The position numbers and the translations under genes were made by a program. From Apostichopus parvimensis (lineage: Eukaryota > Echinodermata > Holothuroidea > Aspidochirotida > Stichopodidae): 64,000 bases of DNA. The notes below the pieces were generated by a model. The model searched no databases, was not told the DNA's origin, and saw only the letters and a program-made list of their open reading frames with translations. The stretch spans positions 35,994-99,993 of the forward strand of contig KN886704.1 of the NCBI GenBank assembly GCA_000934455.1, written 5' to 3'. This document shows positions 1 through 14,200 of this stretch, piece by piece. Position 1 is the first letter of the stretch. Each line of letters opens with the position of its first letter.

Positions 1-3000
1 TGTATGTGACTATGAATGAATATAATGCAGGTATGGAAAGGACAGAAGGGAAGTTGTTGTAGAATGGTATTTTGTGGTATAATTGTTTTACGAGTACCTT
101 GAAAGCACAGGCCTATCTTTATTACAAGTATTATGTAAATTAATTGTTATAAGTTACAAGAATAAAGTAAAGTACCTCAATCATGAGAATGGCTGTACTT
201 TTTTTTGTTCTTCGTATCGATCCAATTCAAATTATATCCTCATATCATCGTGCATAAGAGAACACAACACAGCACAGAAGGAAAATAACATAATATGAAG
301 GACACTAGAATATGTAATTTCAGTTAAAAGCCTAATGTCCGCAAAGAAAATAAAAAGCAAAGCAAAATAAAAACAATAACAAACCTGTTTCTCTTCAGCA
401 AAGATATCGATAGACAAGAAATAGTCTGGAAATAATAAAACTGAAAAGAGGCAAATATAAGGAAAAGGGAATAAGAATGTGATCATTAGAGACTTGCGAG
501 GAACGCATTACTTTTATCATTGTTCATATTGGACGTGACATTATGACTGGAACATCAAATGTATGCTCAAGTCAAAGGACTGCCAAGCGTTATAAGTGTA
601 AATTCAAGGTTGAGAGAGTGGCTATGTTTATAACAATAGATCTTCCAGGATTGTACATTTTCATGGGGCGGGTTTAAATTTATTTAATGCATCTGACTCA
701 AACCCAATTTCAAACCCAATTTTAAGCCAAACATAAAATAATGTAGTTCTTCCAAGCTTGAAACGCAAAAAGATGACGTGCACGACCCACATGCATAGCT
801 GAACAGACGACTTTTTTTTAATAAACTCAGCCTAAACTCTTATATGAAAAAGATACAGTAAAAGGTGTTTGGTATTTAATGTGGATCATGTGGAAACAGC
901 GTTCTCACATTAATGTTTAGCCAAATACTGAGTACATTTTCAGTTCATATTGTCTGTAGTGAAGAAATCCATTGCCTGGCATAGATTTATTTTTTTATTG
1001 TTCAACTCGTATAATAATAATTTTATACATTGAGAGTATATAAAAAAAATGGAACCTGCACATTACAATACTACCATTATTTAATCACTGTGCTTGTCTT
1101 AATCCGTTTACCAGACTCCGTTAATTGTTCTTAAGGCCAAACGTTTCTTTTCAAAACGAACACTCTATGTACCTTACTGTTTGATGCATTTTTTTGAATT
1201 ACACATATCCTCAATTCATACTGTAAACCTAATAGCACATGCTACCAATTTATCGCATTTATCAGAACGATCCAGTTTTTACCGTGGTACAAAGCTTTAA
1301 GATTTATACTAGTTAATGTAATCTCTGCATTAATCGGTTGACCGTGAACAAAGGTGGATTACATTAAATCCTACGTAATCGGATGAAGCTATGACAGAGA
1401 CAATGATTAATATTTTAGTTATCGATAATACTTACTGTTAGAGGAAGACGTAGGAACACCTTTGCTCTCAATAGACTAATCTTTAACGGACGATTTAATT
1501 ATTAATCTTCAACCAAACAACTTGTATGTATACAAGTTAACCTATGACTGTACAAATACAGCCAGTGTCTGAAGGTACATCTTGCCGATTGCTACTCAGT
1601 TATTTGACAAACTGTAAGAGTAATGATCACTTGAACGGAAGATTAAGTCTATACAAAGACGAAGTAGACCTTCATACAATGCATTTAACACATTTATTAT
1701 ATGTAGAGCTGTGATTTTGCAAAGCAAACACATTCCTACAGGTCTTTGTATATCAAGTTAGAAACACGAATGGCCGCGTTGTCTTCAATTATCTTAAGTT
1801 TAAGTCTATGATAACACAATATATGGATTTAGATTGCTTCCATATTAATTTTGTAACTCTAACATGATCATATTGGATTAACACCACTCTTCTATGTAGA
1901 AAAGAAAACTTGTTACTAAAGAAAATACTGTAAATGCTTGAGTACATCAAGAGACATGTCCACTCGGTTATTTCACGGAACTGCTAAAATAACGACCACT
2001 TCAACTGAAGAGCAGATCTATGAACTATCACATACCTTTGTCCAGTGCATTCATCCCATGTATTATCTTAAGAGTTGTTTTTTAAGAGTTTTACTTACTT
2101 GTTCATGCCTTTGGTAGATCAGGTTACAACCATTAGTACCCGAGTTGTTTTCAGTTTATTATTTATTGGGAGTGTATTTTGAGCTGATGAGGAATTGCAA
2201 ACGGAGGGTAAGAATGTTTCCGTACTAAATTTGCAAAGTGAATATTGTTCACATCGGAATTACACGACACTCTTCGTTGTTGAAGTTCTCAAGTACTAAG
2301 GCAATGTTAGTTTAGTATTTGCAGGATAAGTTTCTGCAACTACGAAGAGTATTTCATCTGCAAGGATCCGAACAGCAATATTACCTCGAAACACACCGGC
2401 AAAATATATCCTGGGTACATTTGTTATTGTTAATTCTAATATTTGATTGGTTTAACAAAACACTGCATGGTAGTTTCTATTATTTTGTCAAGAAATATAC
2501 ATGAATATTAGCATTGGTTGTTGCATAAAACTAATTGAATTCTCCCGCTTTTCATTATTAATGAAAACGCTGTAAGGCTCATCATTAATATTGTGCGAAG
2601 AAAGTCTTGTGAAAATAAAATTAGAATTCACAGCAGACTGCAAATCCTACAGTTTAGTGTCAATTTATGAAAAAAAATCGTTATAGCACCCTTTACATCC
2701 ACACACCCTTTTTGAAAGCAATGGTTTCTAAAAGGGATTTGTCCCTCCTACCCTTGCACTCCTCTCTAAATTTGACCTACGCAAAACCTTTTGCCCCCAC
2801 CCAGGCTAAAATGTTAAATTGTGACAGAGAGCAGAACATAAATGGTGTGAAGAGCATTACTTAACCTTAGTCTTGCTGACTCTTAAAATGGGAATATAAT
2901 ATTTGCTCTGATCCCTCACATCACAAAGGCTGGCTATGTGCTTGCTTGAATAAGATTATTCGGACTGTTGTATTTGAGAGGATGCAGGATAAGCGTTCCC

Positions 3001-6000
3001 TAGTGAAACATTGCTGATGTATAGTAACTCCATACTACTGTGATGCACAAGACGTTTGTCGTACAATATCAATGATGAGCCTAACAGCGAGCCACAATAA
3101 TTTATCTTACGTAAATGGTGCAGAATGCTACTGAAGGAAAAAACAAATCGACTTACAACGCATAATACATATAACCCACAAGGTGTAGAATATACTTTTT
3201 GCATGGTCTGCAGAAAATACCGAACGTCAAGGGAACTTCAATTGTCAATTCACTGGGTGCGTTAAATCTGTCTACGGCAGAGAGAATAAATATTAATGAC
3301 GGAGAAGCACAGCAGTTATAGCAACGTGGATATCTAGCTTTGTTGTGTTAATATGGTTGTCAAAATGATGCAAGCTTCAATACAACGTACCATGCAATGT
3401 TCAGCTTCAGTTTATTTCGTTAAAAAAACGTTAAAAGGAAAAGAAAAAACACACAAATATATTCATTAGTAAATTCATGTGTAGAAAACATCAAATAAAC
3501 AAATGTAAAGTACAGTTATTATTGAAATGGTTGAAGACTCCACGTTAGATAAACGAACTACTTTTGTATGTTGTTGATTGTTTATTGAACAGAATAATTA
3601 CAAACCTTGACGTAATTTAACGATTATTACATTTTCTAGTACCAACACGTACTCAGAGGGCCCGGTAATAAAATAATATACAGAAGTGTCGTCGAGAGGC
3701 TGATACACTATGTATTTTGCTACTTATAGTACTCAAGGATACTGTGGAGTCTTTCACTAAACATGTTATTGTGGTGTTTTATCTGAGGGTACATTCGTTG
3801 AAACAAGCTTAGAACAATACCAAAAGGCGTAACCCATGGAATGTGTGGAAATCCCAATACATTCCCGGTGGAAATAAATATCGACAAAACAAATATATCA
3901 TGCTTCAGTCAGCCCTTCTTCTAAGTAAACAAGATAAGCTATTAAATACGATGTGAATGTAAGATGCTAGCAATCATAATGACACAACAGCAATCATTCT
4001 GATAGGTCATATAACGTGAATATATAGGATGCTATGAAGCCCGTCATCCATTCTATTCTCAACAACCACTTTATTTATGGAAACCCAGCTTCACATACCC
4101 GATATAAATAATTCATTTGATCCAGTTAAAATATTTAAATATATGAGCAAGCTCTTACCTTACCGAATCATTCAATGAAAAGAAGTCTTATACATATCAC
4201 GTCCTTTTAAGGAATACATTTAAATTTTTCAAACTTTTTCAAGATTTTTCAAGATTTCAATTGAACTCAATTTTGTTCAATGTATTTGGAAACTTATTTG
4301 ACAGTTAACAAGATGCCAGATCATCAAGATTTCCTTGAAAATGCTGAAATACCACAACCGTAAGAAAAAAAGTAATGCAATGTTATTTTACATATTCAAT
4401 TTATGCATTGAACTTTTATAATACAATTTGTAAGACCTCATCACTAATTTTAAGCAGCTGATTTTTTTTCCTTAATAGCGCTCTATAGAGGGAATGTCAG
4501 CAAATATTCAAATATTACTTATTATCTTTGATGTCCCAGCTAGTAAAATATGTGGTCAAAGGGATAAACTATCACCTAAGTTCGATGTTTTCACGGATAC
4601 AGTGGTTTAGGCTTTCCTTAATACCAGAAATAGGACAAAAACATAAACAAAATGGAAAGAGAGAGATTCCTAACCAAAATAATCACTGTAATCACTTCGT
4701 TGTGTCAATTTGTACATCAATGCCACTCATCTTCTTAATACGTGTCAGTGACAGAATGTCCTTTATATTCAGGATCTGTGAGTAATGTGTTACTGGCTAA
4801 GATCCTTGTACCAAAGCCGACGTATTTGTGTTGCAAAGTATTTGGTAACTCAATGCCTCGCCGTCAGACTAGTGAATATATGAAGTTTCTATATAAGTAA
4901 TGATATTGAAACTAATGTGAATATCTCATATATATGTTGTATATCGTGACTCATATTACTGAAGAGATCAGGCAATTCGTATAGGAGGATATACTAAACT
5001 GATATCATTCTTGACTTATGGCGTCACAATATCATTGGACTGTCATTTGATAGCCGTAGGTTGAGTAATACAATACAATTCAAAACAATGCAATGATCCA
5101 TTGATTTTAGTTAAGATTATGTAGTCGATGATTAGTAACACGTTTATATGTGTGTTATGTTAGTTTTATGATACGCCATACTCCCAAATATGTTGAATCT
5201 ATCAAAAACATATGAAATGCAGTGTAACATCTGTAATGTCTTTGTTATTAATAAAATTAAGTCTTACCAATTGAATGGGTAAATAGACAATGGTAATAAT
5301 ATTGTCTAATAAAGTTTATCATTTTGCCAATTTAATTTTATTCAAAGGATACATATCACTTTATTTTTTATTTTTTTTATCTAGAAACTATGCATATATC
5401 TTAAGGTGTTATATTATGACTTACAATTTATATCTTCTAGATATTTTTTATTGCTGCATAGGCATATGAACATACTCTCAGCCTTTAAACCGTGTGTTAA
5501 ATCTTCAGTTTTTGCATAGGCATACGGACGTTTTACAAACTGAGAATCGAATAATACAGTTTATTCCACAGCTATATCTATGATACTCTGTCTTTACAAA
5601 CGGAATTTGGACTTTCATATTGATGTACGGTCCTCATTATCAAAAAAATCACTGATATGAAAATATAAAGCGTACTTGAAAAGATATGTGGTAAACACGA
5701 CCTTTGTACTGTTCAACTACTTATGCATTCAGGGTATAGTAGGTTTGAACGTTTAAAGAAAACCGTCGCCATATTTGATTCTTTTTCTTATTTTCAGACG
5801 ATTTACCAGGGAATTGAACTAATAACAGATTTGGATTCATGTAAGGTTAGTATCTGAAACACTAGCAATACGATATACATTGTAGTTGCAGTGTCAAATG
5901 GTTTCAGATTCGGGATTCATTCCCTCTGACGTAGAACTAAATGACTAGGCGTTGGTTGTCTTTTAGCAGTACTCTTGATATAACTGTAACAGTTTCTTGA

Positions 6001-7190
6001 ATGTAAATAATGTAGTAACGAACAATGTCATAAATAATGTCTAATCAAATGACGAGAGTTCGTATCTCAAAGGAAATCGTGAAACGGCTCTACTATGTTT
6101 ATAACTAGAACGAAGGGTTATTATTCATAAAATAGACGATCCTACAAAACTGCGACATTTATTAAGGATTATCAGTCAATTAGATTTAAAAGTAAGCATA
6201 CTATCATATCATTGACTAACGACTTTAAGCTATAAGGCGACATATTAATATCAAATATATATTGTGCGACGTTTAGCTTTGTAGAAAAGTATGTAATGTG
6301 TATTTGTATCTGTGGAAAACTTTACCATTGAATGAAATTTCCATGTGTCTACTTCAAAGACGCTTTTCGTCATTTGAAGTAGGTAATGCTAACTAAATAT
6401 AAGGTAATGTGAACTATGATGATAATTATATGAATTCCAATCTTGTCGATACCTGATTTATTTAAAAGTTACGAAAGAAAAGTAGTGAAATTTGTAATCT
6501 AAGTTTATTCTATATATTGCGATGATATATCTGAGTCAACTTCGGTACAAGACATGATATTTGAGTTAGCTACACACTTTGCTTGAATCATCGTTGACAG
6601 GGTGTGTGTTACATTGATGTTCCTTTCATTTATTTGAAGCATTTGTTCAATTATGACGCTTAATCACTGTTGTATTTTATATTATTCAGTCTTACTATTA
6701 ATTAGTAACCATGTCACGCCCACACGAGTTGCTTATTCATATTTATTACAGTTCGTCTCAAGTTGTCAGTTAGTTTTTTTGTTGTATTGGTGTAAAGGAT
6801 GATATGACATACGTCGTATAACTGTATACTACCAAAATAAGTACTTGTCATATCTATTTATTTCATAACGGAAGCCCCCAGTGCGAAAGTAGATAATTGT
6901 AATAATTATGATACATTAATTTCAATCCAATAATTGTGTATTTTATTGTGCATGATGATACTCCAAGTGTTATTGACGTTAAATCTTCTTCATACCTTCT
7001 TAAAATGTAACTGTACCTAAGAAATACAACCATTTTAATCGTAACTTAACATATTAATGTTCTAAAATGAGTTCAAATGGACACATTTTGTTTATTTTCA
7101 CTATTGTGGAACAAAACGTTTAAGAGGTTATCATATAAATGAACAGGAACGCAAAATATACGGCAAAACAAAAATGTAAAAACAAAAAGG
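1..7190. other. Intergenic, no supported gene
   Basis: AT-rich sequence with only short, unconvincing open frames and no exon with matching splice sites that I could link to a protein family. Apart from the diverged duplication listed separately, I see no transposon termini or RNA gene here. A distant exon of a neighbouring gene could still be hidden in it. Confidence 0.5.
1575..2165. repeat. Diverged tandem duplication
   Basis: About 200 bp near 1590-1800 recurs in degraded form near 1965-2160. Both copies contain an 'actc-gttattt-ac' block followed by 'cacttcaac/cacttgaac' and then an 'atctatg/gtctata' block, in the same order and at similar spacing. The copies are not coding. The extent and identity were judged by eye. 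Confidence 0.4.
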
Positions 7191-7259
7191 CGAGTAAAAT
7201 AGCCATGATCAGTTATATAGGACCATTTAATTGCATGTACATTACGGAGGCCGTCACAG

Positions 7260-7518
7260 ATTTAAAGAGGTGGACGGGAGATGTGTAAGAAGCTCCTCCA
7301 TTGATCTTAGTATGTGTATCCTTTATTACGAAAAGAACAAAGACATATTCGAAATATGCTTCGGAATATTCCCATTTGGCGCCAAAAATGTTAAGAAGTT
7401 AAAAGACTTAAGAACCGCTACATGTCAGTCGGTTCCGTGCCTTAACATCGAACTGATGTGGTGTCATGGAAGCCATAAAAAACACTCGTTAATTCAGCTG
7501 AAATTCTTTGAATCTTAA
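7260..7518 (+). CDS. Lone coding exon, unrecognised protein
   Basis: An open frame of 85 codons runs to a TAA at 7516-7518. It can begin after an AG acceptor (gtcacag, ending at 7259) with phase 2, because the frame is closed by a TAA just before 7231. The peptide starts FKEVDGRCVRSSSIDLSMC and later has FGIFPFGAKNVKKLKDLR, MWCHGSHKKH and IQLKFFES. Its composition is balanced, with Cys and Trp, and does not look like random AT-rich translation. I do not recognise the domain. If real, it is the last exon of a gene whose earlier exons I could not find, or a processed fragment. It ends about 680 bp upstream of the Ig-NACHT gene start and is followed by a long C homopolymer. No obvious polyadenylation signal lies close by. 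Confidence 0.42.
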
Positions 7519-7542
7519 ACTTGGGAAAACGATAGTTCCCTT

Positions 7543-7568
7543 CCCCCCCCCCCCCCCCCCCCCCCCCC
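7543..7568. repeat. Poly(C)26 homopolymer tract
   Basis: An uninterrupted run of 26 C residues, exceptional in such AT-rich surroundings. It lies between the lone exon that ends at 7518 and the start of the Ig-NACHT gene. Length is probably polymorphic and prone to sequencing error. Confidence 0.9.
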
Positions 7569-7992
7569 AGCGCAGGAAGATTGGCTACGCGACTGGACAT
7601 ATTGAAAGTCAATCCTTATCAGGGTATTAATCGTGCACGACAAATGACATATTATTCTTTCATTCTAATTTACATATTGACGACTTGAAGTATGCAAAAA
7701 AGCGATACGAAATCTAGCAACAAAGTATTAACAAAATTACTAAATTACTCAAACGCTTAACACCTCGTGGCTTCTAGATTTCTGTCCACGTCAAGACTCT
7801 GTTAGTGTTAAGAGGTTCAAAGGGTATCCGTTCATTCACATAATGAAACCGAAACTTCATATAATTATTTGCTCTTCCAATTTATTTGTTTGTATTTGTT
7901 TGATAAGGATTGGGTAGAGTGCACGATTGTATGCAGAGTAGCTTGGATTACCAAAGAAGTACATGATCATTAGTCATCTATCCAAGTGGTGG

Positions 7993-7999
7993 TATATAA
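7993..7999 (+). promoter_or_regulatory. Possible TATA box of the Ig-NACHT gene
   Basis: TATATAA lies about 200 bp upstream of the start codon at 8195. The surrounding sequence is AT-rich, so such a match occurs by chance. The distance leaves room for a 5' UTR of about 170 nt. No initiator or transcript evidence is available. Confidence 0.22.
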
Positions 8000-8194
8000 T
8001 TGCAATAAATATTAATATCAAGATGATGTGAATTTATGAAAAATGTTATTCGTTGCGGCTAAACTCAGATGTTATAATACTATTAATGACATCATTGTAT
8101 TTTCCAAGTTTGCTTGCCTCAGAAAGAAATCTTGAAAATGTCATGTATTTGATGTCCACACTTCTCTTAAAACAGAATTTTCACAGCTTTGAAA

Positions 8195-8243
8195 ATGGCC
8201 AAAGAACGACTTGTCCTGTTTATTTTGGTGGCAATTGTTAGTG
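8195..8243 (+). CDS. Exon 1: signal peptide
   Basis: ATG at 8195 opens MAKERLVLFILVAIVSG, a short charged head followed by a hydrophobic core, which is a classic cleavable signal. The exon ends in phase 1 at a perfect donor (GTAAGT). This start was chosen because no other upstream ATG joins the downstream Ig exon in frame. A CA repeat follows in intron 1. Confidence 0.85.
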
Positions 8244-11200
8244 GTAAGTTAGTAGGCATATTAAATATATTTGTAAATGGAGTACACACACACACACACA
8301 CACACGAAAATTAAGAATTTCATAGCAAGCAATAGTAGGTTGCACCATACTCAGTTTGATATAGTTTCCATTGGAGACGATGTATGATATTTATGATGAT
8401 AAACCTATTCAGTTTTAAAACTTATTTACTGTAACCTCTAGTTATGCTTTCAGATTCCAAAGATAAAGAAACCTCAAAGCAAGCAAATGTGAAATATTTT
8501 CTCAAGTTTGCCACCATTCTTATAGAAAGTAATATACAAGCGTACTCAAATGCTGACTTTTTCACACAGGCTTACCTGGTTCAAACACAATGTGCGCTCC
8601 ATTACAATACCTTGAACTGTTTCAGTCTGGAACGGTTCAATGTGCATTTGAAGAGGGCTATCTAGGCATTCAGTGGTACGATTCTACTACGATAGGGACG
8701 CCACCTATTGTCACTTTCGTGAAGTCTGTAAAGGGCGGCAGCGGTTATCTCTCTCGGGAATACGACGTTTATCCTAATGGTTCTCTGATCATTAACAATG
8801 TCACTTTACACCATGAAAGGATCTTCAGTGTTTCGATTGCCGCCTCAGAAGATGAACCGATAAAAGATTGGATTATTCAAGTGAAATCGAAAGGTAATAT
8901 TATCCCTAACCACTCTAAGCTACATGTTAGTGCATTATGCATATTTGTAACAACCGGAAATACAATAAAAAGTGACTAACGCGTTTTCGATAACTAAGAA
9001 TACTAAGAACAATAATGCGAATTGGCTACTGAGCTATTTCCAGCGCGAGCTTGGCATAGGACTGTATAACCATACTGTAGCTGTTATGTATTTTTACCCG
9101 ATTCATATGAGCTTCTTCAACTGAATGAGTGAGGTAAGGGTGGTGCATGGTAGAGGTGAGACATCACAAATGCCCCAACCTCTCTCCTCTAACGCAAACA
9201 GTTGTTTCACTGTAGACACTTAAAAGAAAGAAAAATACCAAAGTACTGCGAATAGTTGGTAAATCTACAGTCATGTTACCATAATAGTCTACATACCGTT
9301 ACTGACAAAGCTTAACATTACTTACAAAATATTATCTACCTAACACAAATAAACATTTAGGTTTCCTGCATCTTTGACTAGATCATGTATTGATTTTATG
9401 AACTGTGAAGTATCATATCATCTCTTTGTCTAAAGCCAATATTGCATGTTGAATAAGTACTTATTGTCATTATTGAATTATCGTCGATTGTATTCCTTTC
9501 TTGGCCTCAAACGTCAAAACTTATGCTGCAAATGAACAGTAAAATATGCTTCTACTATAACATTAAATGTAAGTATTTTGAGAGCAAGTCTCAACGTGTA
9601 TTGAATTACGGAAGTTTTATTTTATTCTCGTCCACTTTTAGACTCAGAAACTTCCAATCATAAGGTCCCCGGTTGGAATCACTCCAAGATTAATGTATGT
9701 CGTCCAGTTACAGAGTTGTTGAAAATTGACAATTCTTAATCATGGACGTTAAATATGAATCTAAAAGACTGACTTTGGTCAGCTTGCGGCTTTGATAATG
9801 AGGCTTCTTTGCGAGTTCCTGCTTGCAGGAGGATCCAAAATACAAACATACATACAACATAAATATGGTAAAAACGGCGCGCATTACAAGGAGGATCTTA
9901 AATACAAACTGATATAACTTTACAACGTTATGAGTTGGTAGTGACTTATCACAAAGAATCAGATCTAACTCTTACAATACTGAAGAAAAACAGTTCTCCT
10001 AATGTTCAAACAAATACAGAAAACAATATTATTTACTATCTTTGTTACATTTTATGTGAATTGTATGTTTTTATATGTTTTTCTATCTTTGTTATACACA
10101 GTAACGCCTGCTCTCCCGTTCCCAGTAATAAAACGCTGTGAAGATCAACCGAATGTTTGTTTGTTTGTTAATAATCAATTGTCTTCAATAAACTGCGTTG
10201 TTGACAACGTTCGACCCAACGTTTCTTTGGCATGGTATCAACGGATTAGTAATCATGACCAGCTCCTAACAGCATGGACGAATGTAACAGCAGCACATGG
10301 AAACACATTTACGTCACTAGCTTCTTTACAGTTAGCTAGAAAATTACCATTACTCTCCGTCTTTGTGTGCAAAGTAGAGGACAATAAGTGGCTGTTTGAT
10401 AAAGATGAAGCCGTGGTTATTCTAGAAGGACAAGATGTTGATCCCAAAGATAATCCAGTTAAGCAATATTTTGAGGTTAACTCTGAAATGACCCTTTCAT
10501 GCAATGATGGTAACGTTGTCATCTGGAAACGATCTCTAGATGTAGACGGAAAGACGGAGGTCATTCTCATAAGTATTAACAACTGGATAAACAATCTGAA
10601 CCAAACATTCAATAGGGACTACAGACTTGGTTCGAACGGTTCATTAATTTTACATCGGCTGGGGTGGCATCACGCGGGTCTGTACATTTGTCTTTCAAGT
10701 GACTCGAATGCAGAACACATCCGGATCTACAATGTCATTATTTTCGGTGAGTATAATCTGCATGCTACACTGGAAGCTTTTTATTTTTATGAAATATGTA
10801 TTTCTCAGTAACAGACTATAGTAGTATTAGATAAACTGAAAATTGGTACGTCAAAATGAAAAATAAACATTACAAATGAATATTGTCTTTATAAAACAAA
10901 ACGGACATAATGTAACTGCTGTAGCTGCAATGAAGAGCTGTGAAACATTTTGATTGTGGTTTACACATCTTGCTTGCTTACAAACAAGCTATGCCTCAAA
11001 ACAAGTTAAAGAAGAAGTACCTTGGTGTGTTTTTACAATTCCTGGACATTGGGAGCTTGCTTGTCTCTCACAATATCATTGGAAATTACTAACCCACTAG
11101 ATATTCATGTATATTGACAATTAACAAAAAAAATGGTGTGTTTTTTAACTTTCTAAACTTTGTTATTTTCCTTTATAAAGCACTATATTCTTTTGACAGC

Positions 11201-14200
11201 AAAAAGGTAGTTTCGTAATGAAGAATTTTATCTCACTTTTCCCCGTGCAGAAAGTCCAAATCCACCTTATATAATTATCGAAGGATGCACCCTTCCACAA
11301 AGCTGCGTTCTTGAGGTTAAACGAGAAGGAAACATCACTTGTTCTGTGCTCGGTATTCGACCAGAGGTTGAACTCATGTGGAAAAGTCAATACGACAAGA
11401 ATGATTTTTCTTTGAGTGGTCAGGAAGTAAAAGCAAATGAAAGAGAAGGCAGCTTTGATGTTTTTCTTACAGGAAACTTTAAATTTGGGGCAACCTTTGC
11501 AGACGAAATTTCTTTGGAGTGTTTGGTCGTGGGATCGAACGCAGATCTCTTTCATATGTCTACAAAAGTGAAACTTATACCTAAGTTTGGTTAGTATACA
11601 CAGCTAAGTTTTAGTATACACAGCTTAGTTTTATGATAAGAAAAAACATTATCAAAGAACGTAAGTATATTGTTTACCCAATTAACGTCTGTTTGGCATT
11701 ATACTGCTATAGATTTAAAGTAAATAAAGTCTAGAGTGTAGAGAAAATATCGATATATTTAAAATAATACGATATCCGTTACGAATTAGGAATACTGATT
11801 AGCAATTCTAATATCCTTCGATTGTTAGTGGACTTACCAAACACTGTAAGCAACAGACTCGATAACAGTATCGCAACCGATCACGATGTCTCTTTGTAAT
11901 GTAGCTTATTATTAACTAATGTTCAAGTTGTTGGTAGATTGTGGAAACTAAGTATAGCTTGCCTCAAGGGGACACTTAGATACAGTGTAGTACCCAAAGT
12001 TTGCCATTGTTTAAGTTATGTACATGTGTGTGGGTGATTTTTTCTATCAGCTGTGGTTAGCTGCTGCAATGTCATAAGAGCAAACTTTGATACAAGATTG
12101 TAAAACTTTATACTGTTATTCATAAGCTAAATTTAATTAATATATTTAAATGTCTTGCCTCACACTTTAATTTGTGTTGACTTCTTTCTTTAACAGAAGA
12201 ATCCAGCGATTCAAAAAAGGAGGTACCGACTGTTGTCTTGATTGTAACAATTCTTGCACCTGTGATTATTGTCACAATCGCTGTTCTGTTGGTCCTGTTT
12301 AAAGGTATGATGAAAGAATAATATCTGTTTATATAGTTAGAAACTAATCATTAAACAAATTAATCTTTCCCTCTAAATGTCTGAAATGATGTAATGGGTT
12401 ATTATATGTCACTAACATGTCACATTTTCTTTCCTCTGTATATCTCCATTAGTCGTAAGGAGGAAGCCAAGAAAGCAAGAAGGACATAACGCAGAGGAGG
12501 TGAGAATATGAATTATGTCGAGACTATGAAAGTTCCTCGCAATTAAGAAGTAAACAACATACTGCCAGGTACCTAATAAATATGAAAGAAAGCAACTGAA
12601 AATGCACTAAGAAGTCCAAGCATTTTTATTGCCTACTTAAAACCTTCCAAAAGCAAAGCTTGTAAACTACATTTTTATTGTTATTTCCTTTTATTATTTT
12701 TTTTCATTTTTCAGGCGGCCCCGATGTTTAATCTTCAAAATGGTGAGCCTTAATCTAATTTAAGTTTCTTTAATTTTCTTTGCTATACTTGGAAGACCGT
12801 TGCAGTTATCTTAGTAATGGAATCAAAAAAACCCAGAAGTGTCCACTATGTGTTTAAATATCTGACTTTTCGAAACCTTATTCTCCATATTTGCCCCATT
12901 TCATCCCTTGACAAAGATACTTTTATTTTTTTTGCCCATACGTCTCTATAGGGGTAATGAATGTGTAGTGTTCTTCGACTTATTTGGACAAACATTAATT
13001 TCAAAGGATCATAACATAGTTTCTTTGTACGTTTAACTTATTTCTTGTATTGTTTTGAAGCTGTTGTTTAAATTGTTTATTTTACTTTCAATAATAATTT
13101 TCATTGAAAAAATATGTCGTATATATTTCTTCATTAATTATGCAGACGACACGGAGAGATTCATCAAGGAGATTAAGACTAGCTATGAAGTTCTATACGA
13201 CGCTGTGCAACCAATTCCTTATATCAAAGATAGACTGTTTTGTGTCAATCGGATATATGTTGAAGGTGGTATGGAAAAATTGGATGATATGAAAACTTTG
13301 AACTTGAATTGGAAACCAGTTGAGTCACACGATGAGATCTTAAAACAAGTAAGGAACTCTAGCATGTATATCATTGAAGGAGAACCTGGCTATGGAAAGT
13401 CAACATTTGCACTCCAACTTTTATATGACTGGTGCAATTCCAGGGGTACTTCCGCCTTAAGAAAGACAGATTTATTGATTTTCCTGCGATTGAGACAGTT
13501 GAATGGTGTACCTTCAATATATGAGGCGATAAAGCGATTCATACTACCAAAGGACTCAAAGTTTAATGTCGATGATATTGAATCCAATTTATCAAGATGT
13601 TCGTCATTATTTGTATTACTGGATGGCTACGATGAATACCCTGACCAAGAAAGTGTTGATACAGATATCGCACAAATTCTTGGTAAAAATATGTTTCAAA
13701 ATGCAGTCGTTTTTCTTACAACTAGATCATTCTGTTTGCCAAAGAACATTGCACCTCAAGCGCATCGGCTGCGATTAACAGGGTTTAATGACAGCGCACG
13801 CGACCAATATATTTATAAAGCAGTAGCAGATAACGACATAGAATCTGCAGAGGTGATAAAACGCAAGCTCCAACAAAATCCTGTTCTCGGTGACTTGTGC
13901 CAAGTTCCTCTCTTCTTTGTTATGTTTGCGCACATGACTCATGAGAGCAAAGAACTTCAAACATTTAAGTCGGTCACAAGTTTCTTTCGTTATATGATAT
14001 CATGCTTTCATAGTCATTCTAGGAATAAAATAAAAGATGTGAACACCCAACTTAAGAACGAGGAGTTAGAAAGAAGACACAGCGAGTTAAATAAAGTTGC
14101 TTTTGAAGCTTTAAGTGGTGATAAGCAAGACATTCAGTGGGGTAGTGAAAATCTCCAAAAACGACTTGGCGAAGATTTTTATGACCTGTATAACCACATC

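Noticed and set aside
8453-8569. Earlier acceptor that would extend exon 2 upstream
   Set aside because: In the phase required by exon 1 the extension throws the Ig domain out of frame and ends at a stop. The acceptor at 8569 keeps the frame.
10253-10612. Minus-strand open frame across exon 3
   Set aside because: It is a shadow of the Ig exon. The plus frame carries the Ig motifs and matching splice sites.
13055-13145. In-frame hydrophobic extension upstream of the NACHT exon, which would look like a signal anchor
   Set aside because: It is the pyrimidine-rich end of intron 7. It has no ATG at its start and a strong acceptor (attatgcag) lies at 13145. T-rich introns read as hydrophobic residues by chance.
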